Origin: [Phialemoniopsis] sp. UDSM-2020
Taxonomy: Eukaryota > Ascomycota > Sordariomycetes > Thyridiales > Thyridiaceae
Length of the DNA: 64,000 bases
NCBI GenBank assembly: GCA_018873225.1
Contig: JAEILZ010000002.1
Coordinates: forward strand, 3,968,001-4,032,000
Reading direction: 5' to 3'
Shown: positions 1-10,983 of the stretch, piece after piece
Layout: each line of letters opens with the position of its first letter
Position numbering within the stretch: the first letter of the stretch is position 1
The notes under the pieces: generated by a model
The model's input: the letters and a program-made list of their open reading frames with translations, nothing else
Databases searched by the model: none
What the model was told of the DNA's origin: nothing
Program-made: the position numbers and the translations under genes

Positions 1-2
1 AC

Positions 3-1382
3 GGCGTCTCGGGCGGCGAGTGGCGCGGCATCAAGACGAGCTGGGTCGACGAGTTCTTCCGCCTGCCCGTCGTGCACGCGCCCGGCTCGACGTTTGTCTA
101 CACGAGCGCCACGAGCTTCATGCTCTCGGCCCTCGTCTCCGCCACCACGGGCACCACCGTCCGCGAGTTTCTCGAGCCGCGCCTCTTCCGGCCCCTGGGC
201 ATCAAGCTGCTCGCCTGGGACGTCGGTCCGGACGGGATATGCCCCGGAGGCAACGGTATCAGTTGTCTACCTTCCGACTTCCTCAAGCTCGGCATCCTGC
301 ACCTGCAAAAGGGTAAGTGGGAAGGCAAACAAATCCTGCCCGAGAGCTGGGCCGTGGCCTCAACGAAGAGCCAGCGCGGCAACATGCACGGGTACCACTG
401 GTGGACCAACGAGCAGGGCCACTTCTGGGCGAGCGGCATGTTTGGGCAGCTCTGCGTCGTCTTCCCGCAGCACGACGCCGTGCTCGTCACCACGGGCGCC
501 GTGGCCCAGGGCGCCGACCCGCTGCACGCGGTCATCTGGCGGCACTTCCCCAAGCTGCTCGGCAGCTCCTCCAACCTGCTACCCGACAAAGCCTCATCAT
601 CGCAGGACCTCACATCCCGCCTATCCTCCCTACGCCTCCCACAGCTCGCCATCGCAGGCGACCCGAACCCAGAGCTCGAGGCCCTCGTCTCCGGCGAGCG
701 CTTCACCTGCGCCCTCCCCAACGCAGACACAGTGCACTCCTTCGCCTTCGCCTTCAACACCACCAACAACACTCTGACATTCCACCTCCAAGACGGCCGG
801 GGCCACCACACCCTCGAGGCAGGCCTCTCCGGCACGACGGCGGAGAGCGTGACCACGCTGTCCGGCGCATCCCTCCACCACGGCTACGAGCCGGCGTCCC
901 TCCGCGCCGTCGCGTCCGCGGGCTGGACCTCGCCCACCACGCTCCGCCTCGTGGTGCAGTACGTCGAGACGGCCTTCCGCGACACCCTCGACGTCCGCTT
1001 CTTCGGCTCCTCCGCGCCAGACACGACGTTCGCCCAGCTCGACCGCAGCGTGAGCGTAAACTCCTTCGCGACGCGGCGCCCGAGCCTCTTCGGCGCGGTC
1101 CTGCGCTCCGGCAAGGAACTGACGGCGCCGGAGCTGGAGCAAGCGATGAAGACGGCGTCGCGGAAGGTTTTCTCGACGGCGGGGAGCACGGTGGGCGAGC
1201 TGCTCGACGACCCGGCGGCGCGGGCCGTGCTCGAGAGCGAGGCGCCGCAGCTCCTCGTCGACTCGCGGCTCGACAAGGCGCGCAAGTACACGTTTGACTT
1301 GATCACGCGGCATGCTGGATTGGAGGTTGAGGACCTCGCGAGGATCAACGAGAAGCTGGCGGCCATCTCGCCCGCGGCGTGA
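3..1382 (+). CDS. Beta-lactamase-related serine hydrolase, 3' part (5' end outside window)
   Basis: The reading frame is already open at the left edge (base 3) and runs to a TGA at 1380-1382, so only about the C-terminal 459 residues are present. The first half reads like the back half of a class C beta-lactamase/transpeptidase fold. It has a Tyr-containing YTSATSF segment followed by a helix and 'FRPLGI', which matches the usual Y-x-N...PLGM stretch of this family, then a GGNGISCLPSDFLKLG block and WEGKQILPESW. The family's S-x-x-K nucleophile would lie upstream, outside the window. The last 230 or so residues are a fungal-type C-terminal extension I cannot assign. Known members hydrolyse esters or amides; the substrate here is unknown. 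No intron is needed. It converges with the ArfGAP gene. Confidence 0.8.
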   Translation, partial: GVSGGEWRGIKTSWVDEFFRLPVVHAPGSTFVYTSATSFMLSALVSATTGTTVREFLEPRLFRPLGIKLLAWDVGPDGICPGGNGISCLPSDFLKLGILHLQKGKWEGKQILPESWAVASTKSQRGNMHGYHWWTNEQGHFWASGMFGQLCVVFPQHDAVLVTTGAVAQGADPLHAVIWRHFPKLLGSSSNLLPDKASSSQDLTSRLSSLRLPQLAIAGDPNPELEALVSGERFTCALPNADTVHSFAFAFNTTNNTLTFHLQDGRGHHTLEAGLSGTTAESVTTLSGASLHHGYEPASLRAVASAGWTSPTTLRLVVQYVETAFRDTLDVRFFGSSAPDTTFAQLDRSVSVNSFATRRPSLFGAVLRSGKELTAPELEQAMKTASRKVFSTAGSTVGELLDDPAARAVLESEAPQLLVDSRLDKARKYTFDLITRHAGLEVEDLARINEKLAAISPAA

Positions 1383-2031
1383 GTGAGGGCGCGTGCAAGT
1401 GAATAACCACGGATGCTGGAGTAGAGTCGGGTGTTCCTTCATCAAGTTGTTAGAAGAGTAGAAAAGAATAGAGCTCCGTCAGTTAGTCGGTCAACATGTA
1501 AACAAGCCACACATATGTTGGTAGAGAGGTCGAGTGGATGGGGATGATGCATGTATTTACTCGTAGAATGCTCCCATCGATGCTACACAGACGTACACCT
1601 GATACACACACAATTCTATTTGCCTCCATCCGTTCTCATGCTTTATCCCGTCCTGTCTCCCGATATCAGTCAATTAACCCAAGAAGAGGGTCTCCGAGTC
1701 GTCCGCCCGTATGAAAGAAAACGCCTGAAAACGCCTTACGTCTCTTCCACATGTTCATCGTCATTAGTACTCGGGAAGGAATGGTGTTTGCATCAATGCC
1801 AAACAACCTAAACCCCACGAAAGCGCATCCCTTCCTGTCTTGCCTTCTTCACGCATCCAATCGTACAAAGTGAGGTATATACCAAAGGGAGACATAAAAG
1901 GAGAGCGACGGACACGTATGTACCACCTCCTGTGTGCTGTGTCACTTTTGCTCCTGTCAAAAACTCTTGCTCCACCATCGCCCCCTGACCAGCTTCCCGC
2001 ATGAACTCGCACTCCCTCTTGTGAAAGGGCC
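1383..2031. other. Convergent intergenic region
   Basis: This is about 650 bp between two tail-to-tail genes. It is AT-richer than the flanks and contains only short open frames without recognisable protein features. It presumably carries the 3' untranslated regions of both neighbours. I see no repeat, RNA gene or other feature. Confidence 0.6.
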
Positions 2032-5000
2032 CTACCTCTCAGGGATGGGGCTCTTGGCCAACCTGCCGCCAGCGCTGACCCTCTTCTGCAGCCTCGCCTC
2101 CCTCTCTCGCGCCAATCGATTCGCGTCCGATGAGTAGCTTGAGGGTAGCGATCCCACTACACTCGTACCGTCCTGGCCGTAATGGGTGGCTCCCGGCCCG
2201 TACGAAGAAGAGCCGCCACTGCTCCCGGCATTAGATGCACTGGCTGACAGGCCATTACGATTGCGCTTCCTCTCGAGGTATGCCTGTGCACTGCGGCTCA
2301 GCGGAAAGGCTGGTAGTGTCTCTGGGATCTCGGCGCCATTCTGCACGAGCAGTTCGGCAGCAGGAAAGGCGACAAGCTTCTCGGTATCGGCCGTCCGGGA
2401 AGGTGTGGTGTTGGGTGAGGGTTGGGCCGGATCGGCGGCGGCGAGAGCCAAGAAGACGCAGTGAGTGCCGCGGGACTTATCCGTGGCATTCGGACTAGCT
2501 CGGAGGGCCAAAGCGTAGATGATCTGCTGGATCTCGTTCTTCTTGATGCCTGCAACAAGGGTTTCGTCGGGCGTGCCGTAGCGGGAGAGCGTGGCTGATA
2601 TAGGCTCTATGAAAGCACGCTCGGCATACTTGCTCGTGATGAAATGCAACCTCTGCTCGCGGGTGGCTTGCGCTGTGAGTTTCATGGAGGGGTCCAGCCG
2701 AGCCTCCCAAATCATGTTGGAGACGCGGTTGCCGACCTGCATGAGCAGCTCGATGATGTCGGGCGTGAAGGAGTTGATATCGAGAGTGAGCGACCGGATC
2801 TTGCTGATGTGCGTGCCTAGGGATCGGTGGATACCGCTGCATTCGATGCAAAGGATAATGGCGAGGTTGATGGACACCCACTCCACCTTGGTGCCGGAAC
2901 CACAGTCCGCGCACCAGCAATTGCCTTGATCGTTCTCGCGAAGCTGCTGCAAAAGTTTGTCCGGGTTTTCTTCGAACGAGCTGCTGGTGGCTCGGTGTGA
3001 TGCTGGCCTCGCACCTACGGTGATGCGCCGCGACGGTATACCTGATGATGTGCTGGGTGCGTGCGCGTGGCCACTGCCGATGACTGGGCTCTTGCCAGTG
3101 AGAATAGACCCAATGTCTCTCCTAAGCGAAGACCCAGACTCGGATGGCGGCGCAGGGGCGGGCAAATCACGCATGCCTCGGCCCTCCACGGCGCTCTGCA
3201 GAGCATTGTTGATCGCCATGATCCAGTTGTTCATGTCGTCCTCTGACGTCGCCTGGTACACACGCTTGAAGTGAGGCGTGATCACTTCGAAGCAGAATCG
3301 ACGTTCCGCATTCCGTGCCTCCCGGACAGACGCCAGCCGTAGATCAATGGGGTCCATGTGTAGATCGAGCTTTTGCTTCCAATTGCTGTATTCGGAGAGC
3401 TTGCCCTGGTCAAGCACGATCCAGAACCTGACTGGTTGTTAGCATCACAAGGAAAGAGAATGATAATCTTGAGTACAGCTTACTTATGCCAACCCTGCTT
3501 GTTCAAGGCTGCGCGGGGGTCGACGTGACTGCCCGGCCGATTCAGTGCCCACAACAGACCTTCCTTGCGCTGGGCACCGTGCTTCTCAGGACTGGACACT
3601 AGGCTGAGGTCCTTCTCCTCCAGATCGCGGATGCCCTTGAATTTTGAAGGCTGCGGGGGGCTGCCCACGGAACTATGGCCCAAGCTGCCAGGTGATCTCG
3701 AGAGAGTCTCTGCCACTACCGTCCCGAGAGAGTTCCCAGTGCCGACCATACGCAGCTGAGAACCAGTGCTGTCAGCGCGGTTCAGGTCCGGATCGGAATT
3801 TGTCGGGGCGCCGTTGGCAACCGGAATAGGGATCCCCTGCCCGACCACGGGTAGTGGAGGCTCTGGATCAGTGGAGTTGTTGCTCTTCTCGAGTAGCCGT
3901 CGCTTCTCCTCTCTCTCGCGCCGTTGATATTGATATTCCTTGTCGGCGACCTGAACCTCGCTGGAGAGGGCCTCGAGCTGCGGTAACAGACCTTCGACTT
4001 TGCGGGATGTTGACATGAACGCCTTGGCCTGAGCGTCGGCGTATCTTGTGAGGTGCGAGAGAACTTCCTGCTCTTTTCGTCCACCCGAAAGGTCCTGCAT
4101 GAAGGAAGAGTAGTCGAAGCGCTTGAGCTCAAAGTTCCTTCGCTTGGACGCATACTTGGTATCGCTGTCGGCAAGCTTCTTAGTTTTGACCGAGTCTTGT
4201 CTCTGGCCGAGGTATCGCCCGACGTAGGCATAGTAATCCTTGCTCTCCTCCTCAAAGTCTCGCTTCTTGGATTCGGCCTGCTTGATGTCGAACGTGTATA
4301 GCTTGTTCATGGGTTCGATGATGACTTTTTGCAGGTTCTGGGTGTTTTGCCTCTCGTAGGATAGGATCTCGCGGGCGATCTTGTCAAAGTAGTGTTCGAT
4401 GACGGGCTGGACGGCATTGGCATTTGTGGACGAGACCTCTCTAAGGGCGTCCATGAAAGCAGACATGGCGTCGTTGGCCTCGATCTGGGCAGCGTGCGCC
4501 GCCTCAGCCTTCTTGATAACCTTCTTCATCTGTGTTCTCATGCCACCCGTCTTTTGTTCAAGCGCTTTGATGGTGGCGCGGAAGACCGGCCCATCATCGG
4601 TAACCGCGACATCGTCGCCAGGACGTGGGCATGTCACGTCGACTTTGACCGGTTCGTTGGAGATTTGGGCTGGCAGAGGCGCAAGAGCGCCGTTATTTGC
4701 AGTGTCCTGGGGAACAAGCGCTCGCGGTGAAGGGGGCTCTTCTGGTATGGCCTCGGTACCACTGATGCGGGATTCGACAGACTGGCTAGAGGCTACACGG
4801 ATCTTGGGAGCAGCGCTGAGGAGGAAAGGAGGTTGCGGCGAGTTCGGTTGGCTAAGGTATGGGTTGGTGTCTGTTGTGTAGAAGGTCAGCACTTGTTTTC
4901 GCAAACCCCAGAATTGGGTGGAGGCTGAGTTTGAGCCGCCCGTGACAAAGTACTACATACTTGTAACCCAGAAAGAGAAGCTTGCCAGGGTGTGCAGTCG

Positions 5001-5876
5001 ATGCGCTCTTTGGTCATACTCGACAAACTGCAGGTGCGCGCGAGGTCAGTACGAAGCCGTTACCGTCGCAGAAACTAGCGAGAATCTCAACATACACTGC
5101 AAGAGTTTCGCCATCCGCCACCTCGATCCTCCGTACCCTTTGGCGGCTTCCACCTCCACGTCCACTCGAAAGAGACCGAGGGGCTGCCGCCTGTTGTAAA
5201 ATCGCCGACGAGCTGGACATTTGGGTTTTTGTGTAGATTAGGATCGGCGTGGAATTCGCGTGTCACTAGATTCTCGACCTCTCGCGGGGTGGATGCATAT
5301 ACATGGGTAAGCCCAGTTATGGAGGTATCGACAGGACCGCTGTTGGCGTCGGGGCTGGCAGCGGCGAGCGCTTGCTGAGTGGGTGAAGTAGGCAGTGACT
5401 GTCGGATAACAAACGTAAAAGTAAAGATGATCTCATCTTCGTTGGTAAGCTTGAGTATGAGGCCGGGCGCCGCGAGAGGGTTGGCTGGTAGCTCCGGATC
5501 CTGTGAAGGCAAGCGTCTGTTAGAACGGCGTCGCATGTCTCGAGGAGGGGGCAGTAAGTGCGGGACGCAGAGAACAGCGGTAGTGAATGGTGACGGACCT
5601 GGATAAACTCTAAAGGTGTACTGTCGCCGCTGGAGCGCGACGCTGATACTCTGGTAGCGGGATATGCATTGGGAACAATGTGGATGGAGGAGAGGCGGCG
5701 TGGACCCGAGATGACGAGGGAAGATATGGATACTAGAGGTGAGGACTTGTTAGCATTTGCAGATCGCGTAGGTCATGTCCAGGGTATGGAGAGAGAGGGG
5801 GCGTGTGCATACACCGATTCTGGTCGCGCAGAAAGAGAGCAGCGCCCTCGTCGGGCCTGCTGGCGACGTTGCCCAT
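2032..5876 (-). CDS. csx2: BAR-PH-ArfGAP protein (Csx2/Cnt6-like Arf GTPase activator)
   Basis: Six exons (5876-5813, 5732-5599, 5500-5096, 5027-4961, 4870-3484, 3427-2032) join into one frame of 1150 codons. The start is fixed by MGNVASRPD, followed by a block matching the conserved fungal N-terminus. Order: N-terminal region 1-220; low-complexity linker; coiled-coil BAR region about 317-550; Ser-rich linker; PH domain about 660-770, spanning the last intron; ArfGAP zinc finger about 856-885 (C-x2-C-x17-C-x2-C) with IHRSLG carrying the arginine finger near 887; disordered tail. The family binds curved membranes and stimulates GTP hydrolysis by Arf in vesicle traffic. The residues G2 and S6 fit an N-myristoylation signal. 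The second intron starts with a non-consensus GTCCGT donor. The family call is very secure; the exact 5' exons are strongly supported but unproven by transcripts. Confidence 0.93.
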
Positions 5877-8229
5877 GTTGGGGAGCGACGACAGCGGCTG
5901 GCGCCGATGCGAAGACGAGGAGGATGTCGACGGAAAAACAGATGCTGTCCTAACAGTAGCGGCGATGGTAATCGAAACTGGCGCAGACAGATATACTTTA
6001 GAAAAGTAAAGAGAAGAGAAGAAGAGTGAGAGAAGTCAAGCAGAGGGTGATTGCTGTGGTCGAGACATGGGTCAGGAGAAGTTGATGATGGAGTCGTTGT
6101 CGGTCCTCGTCCTAGTCTTGTCTGTCTGCCCTCATATCCAGGCCGACGGTAGAGACACGCTTGGTTTGGTTGGTTGGCTTGGTGTCCCGAGGCCAGTCGA
6201 ATCTCCAGTGGCGGCAGCGGGCGGGGAATGATGGAATGGAGCAAAGATGCGAGTCCAGTCCACAGTCCAATCCAATCGTTGGTACCTGAAAAATGACGGA
6301 GACGGCAGCCATAAATCAAGGGGAGGAGGAGCCTGGGGAGGGGAGTCGACTCGACTGGTGGAGGGACTCGAGACAGACAGCAAAAGCGCGCATATGCCGT
6401 TGTATCTCCTGGCGCAGTGCTGGTCTCTCTGCTCTGTGCGGCGGCGGGTGGGGTTGTCACGGATCTTTATTTAGCGGCATCGCCCCCTCTTTTTGGCCTC
6501 TGCCTGCAACTGTAAAGGCGCTAACTTTAACCAACAGTCATCATTTCGCAGAGGCTCATCTCATTTGATGCACTTGCCCATTTGGCTCGTGACGCTGCTC
6601 AAAGGCTGGCGGCGGGGCAGAGCGATACCTGTTGCACTGCAGGACAGTGACACTTGGGAACAGCCTCAAAGTCAACTCTGCTACTTGTGCAAAGTTAATT
6701 TATTATATACCTATTTCACGGCACCAAGTCAAAAGTTGATCAGCTCACTTGTACCCTGTCGCATCCTCCAAGCTCCTCGTTGGGGTTCTCGTATGGCACA
6801 GCCTGTCTTCTAGCATATTGTCACTAACTACTTTACAGTGGCTCGTGCAGACGCGCAGTCGCGAACGAGACTTGACCGCATGCAGCGACGTAATGCTTGG
6901 CCAACATGGTCATCAAACAGTCACGTCTTGATGGATGGGGATACGAGGCTCTCGGATAGCATGAGGATTGGTCAAGCAGCTATTACAGGACACTTCGCAC
7001 CAAACTGACAGACTGAGACTGACCTAGACTCGTGAGGCGAACTGCCATTCTGCTGCCTTGACCTCGTCACCTGCCTCGTAATCGCCAGCACACCTGACAA
7101 CGCAAAGCTATCTATGCACATGAGCAGAGTCTGTTGTCTTGAGAAGTCTCGTAGATGCTCAGTGAGCAGTTGTTCGCAGACCGATTCATCCCAGTGTGCT
7201 TCAAGCGCGGGTCTCAGTCCTATCCAAAGTGATGAGGACGTCCGGAGAACAACAGGCTTAGGAAATATGAGACTCGCCTTCTTCGGGAATTGTCTTACCC
7301 TAGCATGTAGCTAGGGTTCAAGAACCTCAGGCAAACATTGCCCATACAGAGCAAGACCACCTATCTCGACTTCTTGCTCTAGCTGCAGCAATGATCTGGG
7401 AAAGGTCGTATTGGCGAAACCTTTACCCAAAACTCTCCTGTGGGAGAGAGGGTTTAGGTGAGGGAAGAAACGAGGGCAGTCTTCGTTCCAATACTTGACA
7501 GTATGACAAGGCATTCACATTCTCGGGCAAGTTCCCCCAAGTCGTACATCACGAACTTCTTCGTTCCCAAAACTCCAAGGGCAATCCCAAGTTTCTAGCC
7601 CTCCCGTTTTAAACATGAGACCCAGCCCGCCCCCGAAACACCTCGCGCAATTCTAGTGCGGACCCTGCCCCGTCCCGCACACGGACGGGCCCCCATCTGC
7701 CCCTGGAACCGCCCAATAGAGCCCACTAAAAATCCTCAAGTGCACTCCACTCGAGGGTAATCCCATGCAAGCTATCAATTGATCCTGGTCGCCTTCGATT
7801 GTAAATCCCCAGCCTTCTGCATTTCGGCTCTTTTTTGGCCCTGCTTGCCCCAGCGGCGGTGTACACAGAATAGAAGATAATTCGTCGATAGATGCATCCT
7901 CTGCCCTGCTTCTTCCTGTTTTTGTTGCGGTGAAGAGAAGTTGGAAGGCCCCAATTGATCCGCTTTGCTGCTTGTGCAAATCACGACACAGAAGCTGCAG
8001 GTCAGAGCTGCAGGTCATTAGACGAGATCCCCCACGCAAGCACGCAACAGAGCTTCTTCCCCCATTGGAAGCTGATAGCTATCGCCCACAGCTAGTGATC
8101 GTTGTTCGGCCTCCAGCCTGACAGTCCTCTTCTCGGTCAATCCAAGTAAAAGCCCTCCGTCGCCATCACCGGTCGGTGATCCTAGAACCCTTTCATCATC
8201 TCGGCCAGTAGAGCAGCATCTCTCTCACG
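5877..8229. other. Long divergent promoter region
   Basis: About 2.35 kb separates the divergent starts of the ArfGAP gene (minus) and the His/Ser-rich membrane protein (plus). Several open frames of 60-130 codons occur on both strands, but none shows a domain, codon bias or splice context that I trust. The 340 bases before the plus-strand start (from about 7895) contain no ATG, which fits a 5' leader. No RNA gene or repeat recognised. Confidence 0.55.
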
Positions 8230-9041
8230 ATGGGCTTCTTCGACAACTGGGACGGCTCGTCCGTCATCTCGCGCAAGTCGTCGCACCACCACCACTCGTC
8301 CTCGGGCAAGCACCGCAAGTCCTCGTCGCACCACCACGGCAGTAGCAGCCACCACCACAAGTCCTCCCGCTCCGACGACAAGTCGCGCTCCCGATCCCGC
8401 GACCGCGGGCTCGGCTCCATCTTCGGCGGCGATGGGCACCACAGCCACAAGCACAACGCGAGCCGGTCCAGCTTCTTCAGCCTGCCCAACGTCTCCTCGC
8501 GGAGCTTCTTTGGCTTCAGTACGTTCTTACCACCCTCTACCTTCCTCCCACGGCCATCCATCCAGTCAACTAACAATGCAAAAAAGGCAAACCGTCCTAC
8601 TACCGCCGCTCCCCGCGCCAGTCCTTCGTCCAGCGCGCCTACCGCAAGCTGCGCCGCCTCCTGCGCGACCTCGTCCACTACGCCAAGCGCCACCCCGTAA
8701 AAGTCTTCATGCTCGTCATCATGCCGCTCATCACGGGCGGCGCCCTGACGGCCCTGCTCGCGCGCTTCGGCCTGCGCATGCCGCACGGGCTCGAGCGCAT
8801 GCTCGGCGTCGGCGCGAAAGCCATGTCCGGAGACGGCATCGGGCTCGTCGGCGAGGCGGTGCGCATGGCCAGCGGCATGGGCGGCAACGGATCGGTCCAC
8901 CTCGAGAAGGGCCGGGACGGCGGGATGCAGTGGGAGCGCAAGATGTTTGAGCGGGACTTTGACGGCGGGAGCAGCTATAGGGGTGGCGGCGGCGGTGGGT
9001 GGGGGGATATGTTGGGGAGTGTGGGCAAGATGTTTTCCTGA
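8230..9041 (+). CDS. His/Ser-rich single-span membrane protein, unknown function
   Basis: Two exons (8230-8518 and 8587-9041, intron GTACGT..AG) give 247 residues. Residues 1-95 are a disordered, very basic tract with runs of His and Ser (SSHHHHSSS, SSHHHGSSSHHHKSS) followed by RS-like repeats. Exon 2 carries a basic, amphipathic stretch rich in Arg/Lys/Tyr, then one hydrophobic span (about residues 115-137) with a PLITGG core, then a Gly-rich tail with GGGGGG. No catalytic motif is visible. The His clusters could bind Zn, Ni or Cu, but that is inference. The ATG is preceded by a long ATG-free leader, and the joined frame is continuous. I do not recognise the family; it reads like a conserved hypothetical membrane protein of Pezizomycotina. 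Confidence 0.8.
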
Positions 9042-9481
9042 GGAGAGAAGGCAAGGTACTTATAGGTAAGTCACTTGGTTGGGGAGAGTGTACGGACTTG
9101 GGATATGCAGGCGTTCAAATGTGTTGCGATATTATTCCCTCTGGAGCTCCTCCCAGACATTCCCCGTAGATTGGCTTCTGGGACCAGCTCTTTTCTTGTT
9201 TGATACTCTTTTTACCTGGGTATATTTCCAAAATAGCGGTATCTTGTTCATTTCATAGTCTAGAATACCATCAAATCACACATATATATCACGTCCATGC
9301 ACGAGAGCATCGTGACCAAGGTCATTTTCTTGCGCGATCCATCAATTACAAAATTCCACTATTACGAAATCTATCCATTTTGTTTGTCAAGGAGAAAATA
9401 TGAAAAATCACGGGCGTCTCATGATCTGGGCTTTCATGGTCTCATCGCCGTCCACAGCTAGGTGAACAGCCACCGAACGAA
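9042..9481. other. Convergent 3' region
   Basis: 440 bp of AT-rich sequence between two convergent stop codons, presumably 3' untranslated regions. Nothing else seen. Confidence 0.55.
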
Positions 9482-10858
9482 CTACCTCCCCTTCCTCCTA
9501 CGACCTGAACTGCCACCGCCGGCGACAGGCTTCCTCTTGACGGGTGACGAGCTGTTGGACGACTTCTTGCTCTTGGAAGGCGGATCCCGCTCCGGCTCGG
9601 GTTCGGGCTCGGGGCTGCGGTCCACCTCGACGACAATCTCCTCGCGGCTGCGCGGCCGGTCCCGCACGCGAGCGCCGTGATTCAGCTCGTCGCTGGTTGT
9701 GTCGTCATCATCGTCTTCGTCGTCATCCTCTTCGCTCGTAGTCTCATTGGCTCCCATCGATCGCACCCGCCTGCCGCCCCTGGACGCCCCGCGCGGGTAT
9801 CCGCGAGGAGCCAGGTAGGCGCTGGGGTCAACGACCTCGGCGGGCGGGCCCGACATGTGGCGACGCGACGAGGCGGCAGCTGCGGTGCCGGAGCCGTGGT
9901 ACGGCGTCCGGGATCCACCCGTCATGTACTGGAACGGGTCGATCTGCTGGGCGCGAGACGAGTGCACCGAGGGAGCCGAAGCAGAAGCGCCAATGTTAGG
10001 CACCCAACGCTCCTCGTGGGGCAGCGCGCTGAGAGACGAGCGAGGCCGCGAGGAAGCAGTGGTGTCCGAGACGTGGCGCGGGTTGCCGGGGGGCTGCTGC
10101 TGATTGACGTAGGCGTAGTTGAAAGGAGAGTCGCTGCGCTCGCGCTGTCCGCGGCTCGGCGGCCTGTACGAGGAGGCCGTGCCGGATCGAGGTCGTGAGC
10201 GAGATGCGTTGGGTGGAGGGAAGTAGCCGACAGGTGGGTAGTGCTCCGGGTCAGTGCTCTTCCTAAAAGTGCCCGGCGTCGGGTGGCTCGGCAGTCCGTC
10301 CTCAGAGATGGCGGGGGAAGATGTCTTGGAAGACCTCTTCTTCTGCTGCTTGCGAGATGAGGGTTCCAGCTGGGAGAGGGGCACGGCGAAGCGCTCCTCC
10401 CTATCCTTGCGTCGCTTGCGCTGGTTCTCCTCATTCTGCATTCGCTCTCGTCGCCGCTCCAACGCGGCCAGCTCCTCCTTATTGAGCTTGACCTCCTTTC
10501 TGCCCTTGACCTGCGCACGGCGTATTCGCGCCAGCGCCGACTCGACAAGGGCTTCCTCCTGGTCGCGCATCAGAGCCGGAGCCATCTCCGGATGGACGTG
10601 ACCGTCGTCTTCCAACTCGTCTTCCGAATCCTCCTGAGACGTCGAGTCGTCCTCGTCGTCGGAGAAGGGATGTGCGTAGGTCGCCCGTGGCCGCGGTACC
10701 GCTGCCGCAGACGGGCCCTCGCCCAGGTCAATGCCCGTGAAATTCAATGGATCGCTAACAAACCGTCTAGTCCCAATCGCAGAAGCCAAACCAACGCCCT
10801 GTGTATCCGTGTCATCGCTGTCCAGTTCCTCCACGAAGCGGCGGGCCGTTCCCCACAT
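9482..10858 (-). CDS. Disordered, charged protein of unknown function
   Basis: An uninterrupted frame of 458 codons from the first ATG (MWGTARRF, 10858) to TAG at 9484-9482. Most of the protein is low complexity: an acidic tract, then a conserved-looking charged helix (about residues 85-160, RIRRAQVKGRKEVKL...EELAALERRRERM), basic KRRK clusters that could be nuclear localisation signals, Pro/Ser/Arg-rich regions, an acidic DDDEDDDDD run and a basic GRRRKGR end. I do not recognise a named family. The same frame stays open about 110 bp upstream of this ATG, with an Arg/Gly-rich translation but no ATG, almost to the stop of the PRA1 gene. The true start may therefore lie on an unseen 5' exon. 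Confidence 0.72.
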   Translation of the reverse strand: MWGTARRFVEELDSDDTDTQGVGLASAIGTRRFVSDPLNFTGIDLGEGPSAAAVPRPRATYAHPFSDDEDDSTSQEDSEDELEDDGHVHPEMAPALMRDQEEALVESALARIRRAQVKGRKEVKLNKEELAALERRRERMQNEENQRKRRKDREERFAVPLSQLEPSSRKQQKKRSSKTSSPAISEDGLPSHPTPGTFRKSTDPEHYPPVGYFPPPNASRSRPRSGTASSYRPPSRGQRERSDSPFNYAYVNQQQPPGNPRHVSDTTASSRPRSSLSALPHEERWVPNIGASASAPSVHSSRAQQIDPFQYMTGGSRTPYHGSGTAAAASSRRHMSGPPAEVVDPSAYLAPRGYPRGASRGGRRVRSMGANETTSEEDDDEDDDDDTTSDELNHGARVRDRPRSREEIVVEVDRSPEPEPEPERDPPSKSKKSSNSSSPVKRKPVAGGGSSGRRRKGR

Positions 10859-10983
10859 ATCCTGTTGCTGCTGATGCTCGTCCTCCACGTCTTGGGCTGT
10901 CGTGCCAGCCCGTCGTCGCCCCCGCCCGCGCCTCAGTGGTCTTCCCCAAGGGGGCGCAAATTTGGGAGCTCGCGGCCGACCAC

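Noticed and set aside
7653..8039. 128-codon minus-strand frame near the membrane-protein promoter
   Set aside because: No domain or codon bias; it overlaps the likely leader of the gene at 8230.
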